Source: Papiliotrema nemorosa
Lineage: Eukaryota > Basidiomycota > Tremellomycetes > Tremellales > Rhynchogastremaceae
Assembly: GCA_032158125.1 (NCBI GenBank)
Contig: JASKOT010000001.1
Span: 806,001 to 870,000, forward strand
DNA length: 64,000 nucleotides
Direction: 5' to 3'
Below are positions 31,933 through 42,413 of this stretch, piece after piece. Within the stretch, counting starts at the first letter, position 1, and every line of letters begins with the position of its first letter. Both the position numbers and the translations under genes were made by a program. Below the pieces are notes generated by a model. The model was not told the origin of the DNA, searched no databases, and saw only the letters and a list, made by a program, of their open reading frames with translations.

Positions 31933-32674
31933 CTACCAGAAGTCCTTCCTTCGTTCTCGGATAGCGTACAATACACGTTTTCGATAACCCATAGCTCCTA
32001 ACCTCGCTAGGTCCTTGACCGCTCTGGCTTCCCTAGCCTCTGGTGTCTCTGGCGCGATGGCTGCGACGTAGTTTCTCTGATAGAGTGGTAGATTAAGTCT
32101 GAGAATATCAGTTCTGACCTGAGAATACAAGAACTCGAAACACTCACGCTGATAATATCTCCCGGGTCGACTTTCCCTCTGCCCTCATCTGTATCATGCT
32201 CGACTTTGTCTCCTCGGACCATTCCCTCGCTGGGACATATCCTTCAGGTTTACTCTCCCTCGTACGCCCGCTCCGCCTTGGTGCAGTCTCCTCCCCTGTC
32301 AAAGTCACTGGCGATCCACCCAACCAAGACAGAAAAGTAGGTACAGCTCCATTCGTGACGCTGGGCGCGGAAGAAGGCGGGGAATGATATAACCTCAGAG
32401 GCGTATTATCTATAGCCACAGAGGTAGTTTTCGGTATCCAAGGTTGCATCTCGTACGGCTGGGCAGTAGCGGTAGATCCTTGAGGCGAGGGAACTCTGAG
32501 ATCATGGGGTGAACGGATTTTGGGTATTCGAGGTCGGTAAGAGTATAATTTGGGTTGTTTAGGGAAAAAGGAACCCTTGTTGGTCTTTTTTCCTCGGGTG
32601 ATGTTGAGTGATGGAGAGGCGAAACATGTCCGGAGAGTCGAGGATACACGCGAAGAGGAGGCCGTGTTGAGCAT
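31933..32674 (-). CDS. Mitochondrial ribosomal large-subunit protein, mL58 (Mrpl20)-like
   Basis: Exons 32674-32148 and 32098-31933 give 230 aa. The N-terminus (MLNTASSSRVSSTLRTCFAS, then SLNITRGKKTNKG) is Ser/Arg-rich without acids, as in mitochondrial presequences. The C-terminal half has REWSEETKSSMIQMRAEGKS, then NLPLYQRNYVAAIAPETP and a very basic end LGAMGYRKRVLYAIRERRKD. The pattern (SxE-x-R helix that ends in a KRxxxxxRxxR tail with a final W) resembles fungal mL58/Mrpl20, but I assign it from memory of the family and not from alignment. The intron has an internal CAG acceptor that would break frame; the later ATTCTCAG gives the coherent product. It is convergent with CSN7. Confidence 0.6.
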
Positions 32675-33503
32675 GATGGGCGAGAAGGGAAAGACAAGGG
32701 TGCGTATTGCTACAGTCTGATGTTGAGATTTCGACGAGCGCCTCAGGAAATGAGCCTGACAGTGGGGTTACGAGGAACCCGTTGATCGCTGATGTCAGGC
32801 TGACCACCTCCCACATTTGATCCCGCTAAACCATATAACCAGCGGCGATGGCCGCCTCAACTCCGCCTATAATGACCAGCCATCTCCCCGGGGTGTGGTC
32901 TATGTGATGTATCCCTTCCAGCCATCCCTCGTCTTGCTCTCATGTCCTCAACCTTGACTCCATGTCCCTGCTTATCCCATCCGAGGCGTCAATCAAGCTA
33001 TTACCATTCCCGTCAGATGCACCTATAACACCCATACCTAGCAATAAGCCCACAGGTCCAGCCTTCTCGCTGAGCTCGATGGGTCCCTCTGGCTCAGAGC
33101 TTCCAAGCCCAATGTGGATCGTCACACCCAGGTCATGGGCGTTTTCACCAGTTCCAGGTTGTTCTTGGGACCCAGGGCCACTCACCCTTGCGCAGGCAGG
33201 GCTGCGATCGTGTGCTAATTCTACCATCTCATGTTCTGAGTCTGTTTCTTGTTCTTTCTTTGCTTTGTACTCACCTTTCTCTCTCATTCATTCACCTACA
33301 GATACAGCTACAGGTTGACGGTTCAGAATCGCTAGTCGACTCGACGTCTTGTGTATTGCTCGTCTTCACCACTGCTCGACGCAGACTCTCCAGTATCCCT
33401 AGCGGATCATCCAGCCCTGGCGGCATCACACTCTTTACACCCACACAGCTCGCAATAGCTCGCCCTTTACACAACAGTATAATCGGAAAGACATCACGAC
33501 AAG
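32675..33503. promoter_or_regulatory. Long divergent region between the mitoribosomal gene and the mucin gene
   Basis: 829 bp. The last about 200 bp before the mucin ATG are CT-rich, as in promoters of highly expressed secreted-protein genes. The segment 32940-33287 is open on both strands: 115 codons from an ATG on the minus strand, 118 codons from 32962 on the plus strand. Neither has family support. A long 5' leader of the mucin gene is my preferred reading. Confidence 0.35.
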
Positions 33504-36500
33504 ATGCAATTGTCAGCTCTCTTCCTCGTTCTGCCGCTGCTGGTCCAGTCGGCAGTCGCCATTCCCCCACCCAGACGATACACCAGGTCACACTTTAGGC
33601 GGATCTATCGACAACGAGACGACACCGATGCCGCAGCTTCCGCCTCTGATGAAGCGGCCCAGCCTTCTGCTGTAGAATCTGCATCTGTCGAGTCGTCCGC
33701 CGCGGCTTCCGGCTCGTCGTCTCCCGCCTCTTCCTCTGTGGACGACTTTGAGATCCCTGTAGCCACTTCCACTCCCAACATCTCCGCTTTCCTCCCTGCC
33801 TCGACCGCCGGAGCTTCAAGCACAGTCTCATCGAGTGACCCTCGAGTCACTGGTGGAGACACCGTTCCACCTGACACGGATGGTATACAAGACAGCGTAG
33901 TAAGCAGTCTCTTGGCTGCCACTGCGTCATTCTCAAACTTCCAATACACCTCGTATGTTGCTACTTCGACCTCTACGGCTCAAGTCGCACAGGAGACGGA
34001 TGGAATTGGGTACTGGGACGAGATTGAGTCCATGGCAAAGAGTAAAGCGGAGGCGATGGCTGGTCAATACTTGCCTACGTTGACTCTGGAAGTCATACTG
34101 GAGCCGACTCAGGTGGGTCTACATACACTGCTTGAGCGACATGAACTGACAGACGTAGGAGGCCGATGGATCGTGGGATTATGTCGTGCACATCGGATCG
34201 GATGGCCGAGCTACTGCCGTCCCCACTTTCATCTCCTCGTCTGCTTCTCCTGCACCGACCTCTGGCTCGTCAAGCAGTGGATCAGGATCCAGCGGTAGCA
34301 GTGACTCTGGTTCATCTGGCTCTTCCGGTTCAGGATCCAGCTCGGACACTTCTGGCTCCAGCGACTCTGGCGCATCTAGTGGATCCGATAACTCTGGCTC
34401 GTCTGGAAGTTCCGACAACTCTGGCTCAGGATCGGGCAGCTACAGTGGCCCCGTAACTACCACACCCGACTTCCACGGTACCCCTGCCACCTCTACCGCT
34501 GCGCCAGCGCCTGGATCTACTGGTTCGTCTGGCTCATCTGGATCATCGAGTTCCGGCTCGAACAGCAACGGTTCAACCGGATCTACGGGGTCGAGCGGAA
34601 GCCAAGACGCTCATGGTCACGGACAAAATCAACCTTCTACCGGTTCCAGCAACACCGGTAGCCAAGGTTCCGGCTCTACTTCAGGCTCGGGGTCCAGCTC
34701 AAACGGTAGTACCGACTCTCACGGTCACGGTTCCAACTACGGTGCATCTTCTGGTCATTCGGGATCTAATGGCTCATCGAACGGTTCCGACACATCGGCC
34801 GCTCCTGTTGCCTCGACATCGACAAATCCATACTTGCAACCTGTATCGACGTTTGCTCCTCCACCAGGTAACACGCCCGTTACCCAGGAGTCGAGCTCTT
34901 CGACCCAGGTTTCAGACTCTGCTCCTACTGGTTCGGCCGGTGAGGGTGACGACTCTGGCTCTTCACCATCTGCTGTTGTCTCGGGATCCGCTGTTGCGCC
35001 CACGGCTTCGTCCGGGTCGTCTTCCGGTGACGATGATTCCCAAGGTGTCTCTCCTTCTGGAGACGCATCAAGTGTGGTCGTTGCTCCCTCTGCTACCGAG
35101 TCCACCTCGACCCGACCTACGAGCGGCGGTGAACACCTCTACCCTCACCCTCCTAGCGCATCAGCTTCGTCAATCCCGATCGATCAGAACAACGGTACAT
35201 CCAGCGGGGAACACCTCTACCCCCATCCTCCTACTGGTAACACCACGACGGGCGGTGAACATCTCTACCCTCACCCTCCCCCTGCCGACAACAGCACATT
35301 GCCCGATGTCAACTCGACAGTCCCGATCACCAACGGAACCATCATTAACGGAACGATCATCGATGGAAACAATGCCACGTCTACCATCTTGCCTTCGTGG
35401 TCGGCATCGGTGAGCGATGTCTCGGCCTCGGCGACTATTCCTCCTGCGACTATGACTGGCCCCGTCGAGTCTGGCAAAGCAGGCGAGACAGTCTACCCTT
35501 CGCCTTCGGCCTCCGCGTCGGCTGAAGAGTCTGGAGCCGCAGGAGAGACAGTTGTACCATCCGCTTCGGTCACTGTGTCCGCCGTCGAATCAGGTAAAGC
35601 TGGAGATACCGTCGTTGCTCCTTCCCCCGCTGCCACGCAGTCCGCCGAGGAGTCTGGTAAAGCGGGAGAGACTGTACTTCCCTCGGTTCCCGCCAATGTC
35701 ACCGTCACTGCCTCTACCTCTGCTTCTCCCTCGGCCGTCGAATCGGGTAAAGCAGGAGAGACAGTCGACCCGTCGAAATCGTCCACTGTGTCTGCTGAAC
35801 CTACCTCTGCCGAAGAGTCTGGTAAAGCTGGAGAAACTGTCGCCCCCTCGGAATCGGCTGCCCACTCATCATCGGCTACCCACTCTTCGGAACCCACTTC
35901 CGCTGCTGAGTCCGGTAAAGCGGGAGAGACCGTTCCTATGCCTAGCGAAACTGCCAAGCCTACCGAATCGCACTCTAAATCAGAGTCTGTTTCGGTGACT
36001 GCGACTGCGAGCGCGACATCGGATGACAGTAAGAGCTCCGCTTCTTCAAGCGTCGAAGCTTCTGTCACTGCTTCGCCCTCGCCCTCGAGCTCTCCGTCGG
36101 CCTCAGCTTCGGAATCTGCCAGCTCGAGCGTGGCGGAGAACGATAATGGGATCGCTACCGAGACTCAAACCAGCTGGACCACTGTCAACGTCACGATGAC
36201 TCGATCGGCCAGTGAGACTGCTTCTGCCACTGCTACCGGCACCCACTCTGCCTCGCACGCCAACGTGACCGAGAGCGCATCTGCCTCTTCGTCCTCTTCT
36301 GTAGAGAGCAAGAGCTCGGAGATCGCGAGCTCAAGTGCTAGTCTCGCTACCAACACTTTGATTGCTCTTCCTCGACCTACTTCCGAGTCTTCCTCCTCTG
36401 AAATCCCCACATCGACAGAGCACTCCTCGACCGAGAAAGCCACTTCGACCTCTACGACTGCTCCTTCCGCTTCAGCATCGGATGACCCGTTGTGTGAGCG

Positions 36501-36582
36501 AGATGGAGTGGAGGATGACGAGTGGGAAGAGGTTTGGGTCAACGAAGATGAGATTCAACCCGACTGGGAGATCTTGATATGA
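33504..36582 (+). CDS. Large secreted Ser/Thr-rich mucin-like protein with peptide repeats
   Basis: Not a named family. Exons 33504-34112 and 34159-36582 give 1010 aa. A signal peptide (MQLSALFLVLPLLVQSAVAI) is followed by a strongly basic segment (PPPRRYTRSHFRRIYRQRDD). The rest is dominated by Ser, Thr, Ala and Gly, typical of heavily O-mannosylated wall or secreted proteins. Order: an N-terminal non-repetitive part with GYWDEIESMAKSKAEAMAGQ; Gly/Ser-rich run (about residues 215-420); three copies of GEHLYPHPP; N-glycosylation sites (NGTIINGTIIDGNNATS); seven copies of an ESGKAGETV unit; and an acidic Trp-containing end (DDEWEEVWVNEDEIQPDW). There is no C-terminal hydrophobic GPI signal, so it is predicted to be released or bound non-covalently. 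Codon use matches neighbours. Confidence 0.85.
35128..35280 (+). repeat. Three copies of a GEHLYPHPP-coding unit
   Basis: 27-nt units at 35128-35154, 35206-35232 and 35254-35280, identical at protein level and nearly so in DNA, separated by variable Ser/Thr/Asn spacers. They lie inside the mucin gene. Confidence 0.9.
35467..35934 (+). repeat. Seven copies of an ESGKAGETV-coding unit
   Basis: 27-nt units with consensus E-S-G-(K/A)-A-G-(E/D)-T-V, first at 35467-35493 and last at 35908-35934, each preceded by Val, Ala or Glu and followed by a Pro/Ser-rich spacer of variable length. Conserved cores with variable spacers argue for selection on the peptide. Confidence 0.9.
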
Positions 36583-37029
36583 TTGTGATCCTGATCTCGT
36601 CGGGTTGGGTCGGTGGGCGAGGTATGAGCCATGATGAGAGTGAAGGACAATTTATGAAGGTTGGTCAAATAGTTTATAGTAATGCATCATCCCTACCGCT
36701 GGTCGGTGGGGTGTCATAATAATACAACGATGATTGTCTGCATACCACTCGCGAGACCTATACAGGTTGATGGGACGACCTGAATGCTTGAGAGTGTGGT
36801 GTCGTCCCTCCTGACATTCTGAAACGCGTGCCGGCTGACCGAAGTGGAATCCACATCCCATCCCACTCGTCGTCCTCTTTCCCGCTTTTCCTGATGATGA
36901 TCGAGACCTTTGAGCATTTCAAAGAGGACTGAGCCATCCATCCCTTTGGACGGACTTGGGATCAATGTCTTCTACTCATCATCGTGGATATCACGATTGC
37001 ATCTCTGACATTGTACACTGCTCTGCGAC
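36583..37029. promoter_or_regulatory. Intergenic region before the RING/TRAF gene
   Basis: 447 bp: 3' end of the mucin gene and promoter of the next gene on the same strand. One ACGCGT at 36824-36829. Otherwise nothing recognisable. Confidence 0.4.
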
Positions 37030-39453
37030 ATGGCCATGGTCAATGCTGAAATCATCTACGACTATGTGGAAGATATAGACCCCAACCTGGTCCTTTCATT
37101 CCTCTCAATCACTCTTCCAATAGACAATTTCGCGCTGCACCTTTCAGGAAACCTGCTGACCACCAGACGTGCTCGATATGCCAGTCGGCCTTGGTGGATC
37201 CAGTCACCACGACCTCTTGCAAGCACACCTTCTGTCGTGATTGCATCACCACAGCGTTGACCCATCAACCTCAATGTCCAATCGACCGATCGGCACTGAC
37301 CATCCACTCGTTGCAAGATACGGAAATGCTGGTCAAGCTCATGTTGGATGAGCTCAAGGTCAAGTGCGCTGCGGAAGAGTGCGGGGAAGTCATGCAGAGG
37401 GGATTGTTGTTGGGCCATTCAAGGGGGTGTCAGAAGGTCGTAGTGGGTTGTGGGAATGCCGATTGTGGTCTCACAGTGGGTCTTTCAACGCGACTTACCC
37501 TCGCCCGACGTGATCGACGTGGTTATGGGCGTACAATGGAGCTTAGCGCTGATCCCCTAGATGAAGAGGGAGAAGTTGGCTCATCATCGTGCCTATGAGT
37601 GTTTCCAGCGACAAATGGAATGTCATACCTGCCAGACCAGGTTGACGTTCAAGCACCGTCTGGTAAATCTTGCGCAACGTCTGAAACGGCGAGTTCTGAC
37701 CCGCAGCAACACTCGGTAGACGGCTGTAACTCTGACGAGGATACCTGTCCACACTGCAATGAAATCCGTAAGCTGCCATGAGTTCGCTCGTGAGAGGAAA
37801 GTTAACGCGACTTAGTCCCTATGAGCAATCGACCCCGAATTCACGCCTGGACCTGCGCCAGAGCTCCAGTCCCCTGCACCCACACTTCTCGCGGATGTCC
37901 CTCGATCGTTCCCCGAGAATCACTCTCTGCTCATCTCCGGACTTGCCCTTTCGAATCTCTCTCTTCGTTCTTCGAGGTCAACGGCGCGCGTTATAAAGCC
38001 TTTGAAGACCGTGCAAACACCCTCGAAGGGGCAGTGAGGGGTTTACAGATCGAGCTCGCAGCGACCAAAGCGGATCTGGCCAATGCTAGACATACACTGG
38101 CATATTTGAGGGGAAGAGTGAGAGATACATGGGTCCAAAGAGGTCCTCCATCAAATTTACCATTCAGCGAGGACGATCCAATCTTTGCGGATTTCTTTCC
38201 TCCCCCTTCGAGCTCTTTGGGTATGTCGGCACCTGCTGCACTCACGCCTGTGCCGTTGCCAGATAGGGGTGTGGAAGATCCTACGACACCGCAGAATGCT
38301 CCGAGGGAGCTGCCGAGCATCGCCACACCTCGTGGGTCCGCAGAACGACCCGTTCGACCGAGTCTATCCCCGCCAGCCGAGATTCTAGCACCCTCTGCTC
38401 CTGTCTTGGCCACCTCAGCAGGCTCACCTCGCTCACCTCCTCGATCTGTGGCTTCTCCAGCAGAGACGGCGGCTATCAGACCGGGAATTACAGACCGAGC
38501 GGCTGCAGATATCCATGCAGCTCAGACTCAGCCGAGTGGATTTGCATCGCAGAACATCTTATCCTCAGATGGGAATGAAGCCAGAGAATCTTACGCCGAC
38601 GAGGTGTTTGAGAGGCTGCCAGTCGGGATGCCACCTGATAGAGCTCTCACGTCTCTCATGCGGCTTACCGCCCGTCTTGCGCTGGGCATGGATAGGATCG
38701 AGCGACGAAGTCAGACGTGAGATACCTCTTTCGTTTGTTCTACGTAGCAGCTGAAAATGTCCAGGCGAACAATGACGGAAAGCTTGCGAGTACAAGAGGA
38801 AGTAGCGAGTTTACGAGGTATCGTCAACACCATGCGAATGCGTCAGTCAATACACGTCTGAAACCTTGCTGGTGAAGCTGACTCAATCAGAGGTGATGAT
38901 GGATCGACCAAATGGTTCCCGGCCGATGCCCCAACCGGCACGTACCGCCTTTGCCCCTTCACCACCCCAGATAGACCGAAGCGAAGCCCTCTACTCTGCT
39001 CCATTCTCTTCTTACGCCCCGACGTTCATCTCGCAAAGACTCTCCCCGTACGCACAGCCCGTCCCGCTTCCGCTTGTTGCAGACACGAGTGGAATTGAAG
39101 TGGCGCACGATGATGGGGAACGTATCTTGCTTCAACAATCTATCAATCGGGCCAGTGTGTCAAGCACGAGCAGTCTGGTCAGCGCTGGTGGAAGGGCTAT
39201 AGGTCGTCCGATGGGTATACCACCCGCCACGGAGTCTGTCCCGAGGAGTGAGCTGTCTCTGATATGCACCCGTCTCGCAACTCACGGTAGTCTTCCGCAG
39301 AACCAATCCGATCTCTGCTCTGGGCCGTCGACTCACCCATCGAGATCGCGATCCCGATGCACGCCTCTAATGGTTGGCTCTGTTTTGAGAGTCTGCGATG
39401 TACGTTGCTTCGTCCTTGCTTCCCATGACAGACAGTCACACCAAATAGTGTGA
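37030..39453 (+). CDS. RING finger plus TRAF-type zinc finger protein, predicted E3 ligase
   Basis: Exons 37030-37089, 37167-37475, 37561-37662, 37707-37767, 37816-38716, 38765-38841 and 38891 onward. The first junction joins YDYVEDIDPNL to TCSICQSALVDPVTTTSCKH, building a RING with ligands Cys22, 25, 37, His39, Cys42, 45, 56 and Asp59 (CPID instead of a final Cys). TRAF-type zinc fingers follow (LGHSRGCQKVVVGCGNADCG, HHRAYECFQRQMECHTCQTR, CTHTSRGCPSIVPRESLSAH). A coiled coil (ANTLEGAVRGLQIELAATKA) and a long disordered Pro/Ser tail with a second short coiled coil (TMTESLRVQEEVASLRGIVN) complete it; 690 aa if the last exon runs to 39453. An intron after 39240 would give a different C-terminus, so the end is uncertain. 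Substrates are unknown. It is convergent with RNH202. Confidence 0.78.
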
Positions 39454-39481
39454 TACTCTCCACTTGATGCATGATACTCTT

Positions 39482-40747
39482 CTACTTCTTCTCTTTTGGC
39501 TTGAAGAAACTAGTCATCTTGGACATACTCGCCGTGTTGACCTTTTTCAACGCTTCGACACCTCTACTACTTGATCCTTTCCTCTTTGCACCTGTACCTG
39601 CAGCGGCAGCTTTGTCTCCCTTTCCAGAGAGATTGGTCGGAGGCATCGAAGCTGCTAGTGCCGCTGCGGACATGTTGGCCAGGTGCGCTTCGTACGCCGT
39701 GAAGCTGATATCAGCCTCTGCGCTCCTGAGAGACAGCCACGACTCACTCGTAGGATTTCAGTAACATCGCAGTGATGTCCGGCGGGAGATATTGCGCAAA
39801 ATGTTCTATTGTGGTTTTGAGCCTTGCACCTAGATGTCAGTACGCCCCCAAGGGGTTTCTTATGGACTCTACCCACTCTTGGCCAGCTCGACATCCACAC
39901 CCTGCGCGAGTAGACCCTCTCGGCCGAGTTGCCGTATATTATGGTCAAAGCATCCCCATCTCTCTTCCTGGGCGAACCAATCCACCTTGACCCGTAGCAG
40001 ACGTATGATAGATTCCATGGAAGGTCTGTAATACGCCATCCCACTTGATTTAAACGAGCTAGGCTCCCCATGCTGACTCTCTGGTGAGGGTGGTCCGGTC
40101 GGTACGACTATACTCAGCTTACACCACGCCTCCAGGGACAAAACTTACCTTTCCGCTCACAACAAAGCTTAAAAACTCGCCTGACAGACTTCATCTCCAA
40201 GATGCGAGAGACATCCTCGTTCCATGCTCCTTTGATAGACTCTTTAGGGTTCGTAAAAGGTGCATGGAGAGCATGGGCCGAAGAGGACGACACGGTTGAA
40301 ATGAGGGAAGAGAGGGGTTGGAAGGGTATTTGGTCTTTGTTGTTTGATAACAGGGATAGTACGAGGGGGATGACGAGGAAGAGTGGATCTATAGGATGAT
40401 GCACCAGCATTGTTCCGGCTGCTGGTCAGCTTCAACATTGGGAGGTTAGACTATGGGCCAGGACGACGCACAGTCGATGGCAGAATCGATAAACCATGTC
40501 CGCCTTTTCGACCCGTTGATCTTGACCACCTCGAGGATTCTCTCTCTACCATTTGACGAGCTTGGCAGATAGAGTTGCGGTTGGCCTACTGTCAGCTTGC
40601 TGCAAACACAGGATGCAATCGCACACCTCACCTGTGCGAGGATGCGGTAGACGAAGGTAGGCATGTTCGGTCGACAAGTCGATGTCTGTGATTTAGCTCA
40701 AGCCGACATGCAGCTTTACCTTCTGGCAGTATAGTGATGTAGTCCAT
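39482..40747 (-). CDS. RNH202: Ribonuclease H2 subunit B (Rnh202)
   Basis: Rnh202 is the non-catalytic subunit of RNase H2, which removes ribonucleotides and RNA:DNA hybrids from nuclear DNA. Seven exons (40747-40720, 40685-40632, 40588-40472, 40421-40149, 40107-39873, 39822-39748, 39704-39482) give 334 aa. The N-terminal triple-barrel region reads MDYITILPE, EHAYLRLPHPRTVGQPQLYL and RRTWFIDSAID. The central block HHPIDPLFLVIPLVLSLLSN matches the family's DPLF-LLP motif. The helical part has QYLPPDITAMLLKSYDFTAY. The C-terminus SMSKMTSFFKPKEKK is a PCNA-interaction-like motif with the Gln replaced. Intron 4 ends at a tandem CAGCAG acceptor. Splicing of 39705-39747 needs the later TATCAG; an earlier CTCAG would leave a 22-nt intron. 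ACGCGT lies 106 bp upstream. Confidence 0.85.
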
Positions 40748-41070
40748 CCTTCCTCTCAACACGAGTACAAGACTTCGAAAGTGCGTATAATTGCTGTTGA
40801 TCTGGAAAGAGCGAGAAGTGAACGAGGGGGCGGTCCAAAAGCGAACTCCATAACGCGTCGACGCGACTTTCATTTCATGTCCTGTCTCAGGCGCAAAGAT
40901 GACTGCAGACTGCTTTCGACGCAGCATACTCTCGTAGCGGATGCTTTTCAAGGCAAGAACACGACTGCATACTCTCTCCAGCGTACTTGTTACTTTACTC
41001 TACTGCACTGAGCAATGTGGCGACAGTCCTCCACATGGCCTTCAGACGGGAGGTGTGAGCGGTCAATCGA
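40748..41070. promoter_or_regulatory. Promoter of RNH202 with ACGCGT box
   Basis: 323 bp between RNH202 and the 3' end of the GFA gene. ACGCGT at 40853-40858, followed closely by GACGCGAC at 40860-40867, an MCB-like pair upstream of a DNA-replication/repair gene. Confidence 0.45.
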
Positions 41071-41959
41071 TCAATCGACCCAAGCTCCAGTCTTCTTGTG
41101 CCAAGCTTCGATCCCTTCCATATCTCCATATCCTTCCTGACCTTTCACGCCTTCAGGCAGGGGCACATGAGAAGGACAAGAGTCTCTCTTGATAGAGATC
41201 ATCTTGCTTCCCTCGGGAATAGGCGGGAGGGGGTCGGGCTTGTCAATGGTAGATGCGAATGGGTAGATCCACTATCGATCAGCACTACACCATTCTAGGA
41301 GATCCTTAAGGCATCAAGAGCGGCAGTGGACCAGAAGGGCGGGAGATAGTTGCGTACCTTTGGGTATTCGGGATGGTAGTTCCACATCATTGAACTGCAC
41401 TCTCCACAAAAGCTTCGAACAGACGTGGCCGTTTTGGTGGGATTGTCATTCTCGTCAAACTCGAGGTGGACCTTGTATTCCCTCTTCGTTAGCTCTTAAA
41501 TTCGACAGATACGACGGACGGATGAAGGGTTGAGTGGGTGATGACCTACTTGAGCTTGTCTTTGCCTCGGATGATGTTCAACGTGTCCTTGTTACCCATC
41601 ATATTGACGCTGCCCATGTATCCTCCCGTCTTTCTGCAGATGGAACATTGGCACAGCTAGAACACGGTCAGTAATATAACACAGTATGAGGTGAGTGTAT
41701 GCACTCACAGCGAAAGGGACAGGGGTGTTGGACTGATCTGGTCAGCTTTTTCGTCTGCAACAATGGGTAGACTTGCTTCAACAGTGTACTTCACTGATCG
41801 ACAGTGACATGATCTGCCCATCAGTGGGATCTCTTCATCTTGACCTCACCCTTCAAGCAGAACTGGCATGATGGGTGACTTGAACTGGAGCAGATGTTGG
41901 AAGACTTCTTCGTTGTTCAACCAACTTGGTTTCAGGTAATCACTCTGAGTCGACGTCAT
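41071..41959 (-). CDS. GFA/CENP-V domain zinc protein
   Basis: The GFA (glutathione-dependent formaldehyde-activating)/CENP-V family binds zinc; most fungal members have no proven substrate. Six exons (41959-41850, 41813-41783, 41732-41709, 41656-41550, 41481-41358, 41271-41071) give 198 aa. All zinc motifs are rebuilt across junctions: GSCHCRSVKYT from exons 1-2, FALCQCSICRKTGGYMGSVN from exons 3-4, FCGECSSMMWNYHPEYPKW from exons 5-6. Exons 2 and 3 are only 31 and 24 nt. The N-terminal extension (MTSTQSDYLKPSWLNNEEVF) is not part of the domain. The C-terminus has PFASTIDKPDPLPPIPEGSK and HKKTGAWVD. Structural cysteines are intact, so the gene looks functional. The SET gene is divergent. Confidence 0.85.
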
Positions 41960-42413
41960 ATCTTTCAAGACAGAGTGTAAGAACACGCTGCATCCACTCA
42001 ACTCATCACCAAGGACCTTTCCAAACTTCACACTGTGGTGATCATCGCTTTCTGACCTTGGATCCCCCCATTGCTATGCATGCGAGGATACCAATCATAG
42101 AGATGCCGCGATGAGTGCAAGAAACGAGACGAGTGACCTCCACTCCATCTCGCCACGTGGCAGCAGAGGTTGCCTCTAATAAGCGGTTTACCCGGCCAAA
42201 GCCCGCAAACCGTATTAGAGCATAGAAGCAACCAGCAGCTCTCTCCTTTCACTTTCGACTCTTATTCTGCTTCTTGACATTGCCCAGTCTCGCCCCATAT
42301 AGAAGGCTCTAGACACTGTGTGAATACCCAGCATCAAGACTTTGCCCTTGTCCGACCACTTCCCCATACTCAACAGCTCATTCCACCTCACCTCAGCCAA
42401 CCCAAGCTCAACA
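41960..42413. promoter_or_regulatory. Divergent promoter GFA gene / SET gene
   Basis: 454 bp between divergent start codons. The minus-strand open frame continues a short way upstream of the GFA ATG but without an ATG. No element recognised. Confidence 0.35.

Noticed and set aside
34613..35413. 266-codon Arg/Leu/Pro-rich frame inside the mucin gene
   Set aside because: Shadow frame of the Ser-rich coding sequence; composition typical of an out-of-frame reading, and no start context.
35493..36068. 191-codon minus-strand frame under the mucin repeats
   Set aside because: Antisense of Ser/Ala-rich repeats; its own repeats mirror the sense units.
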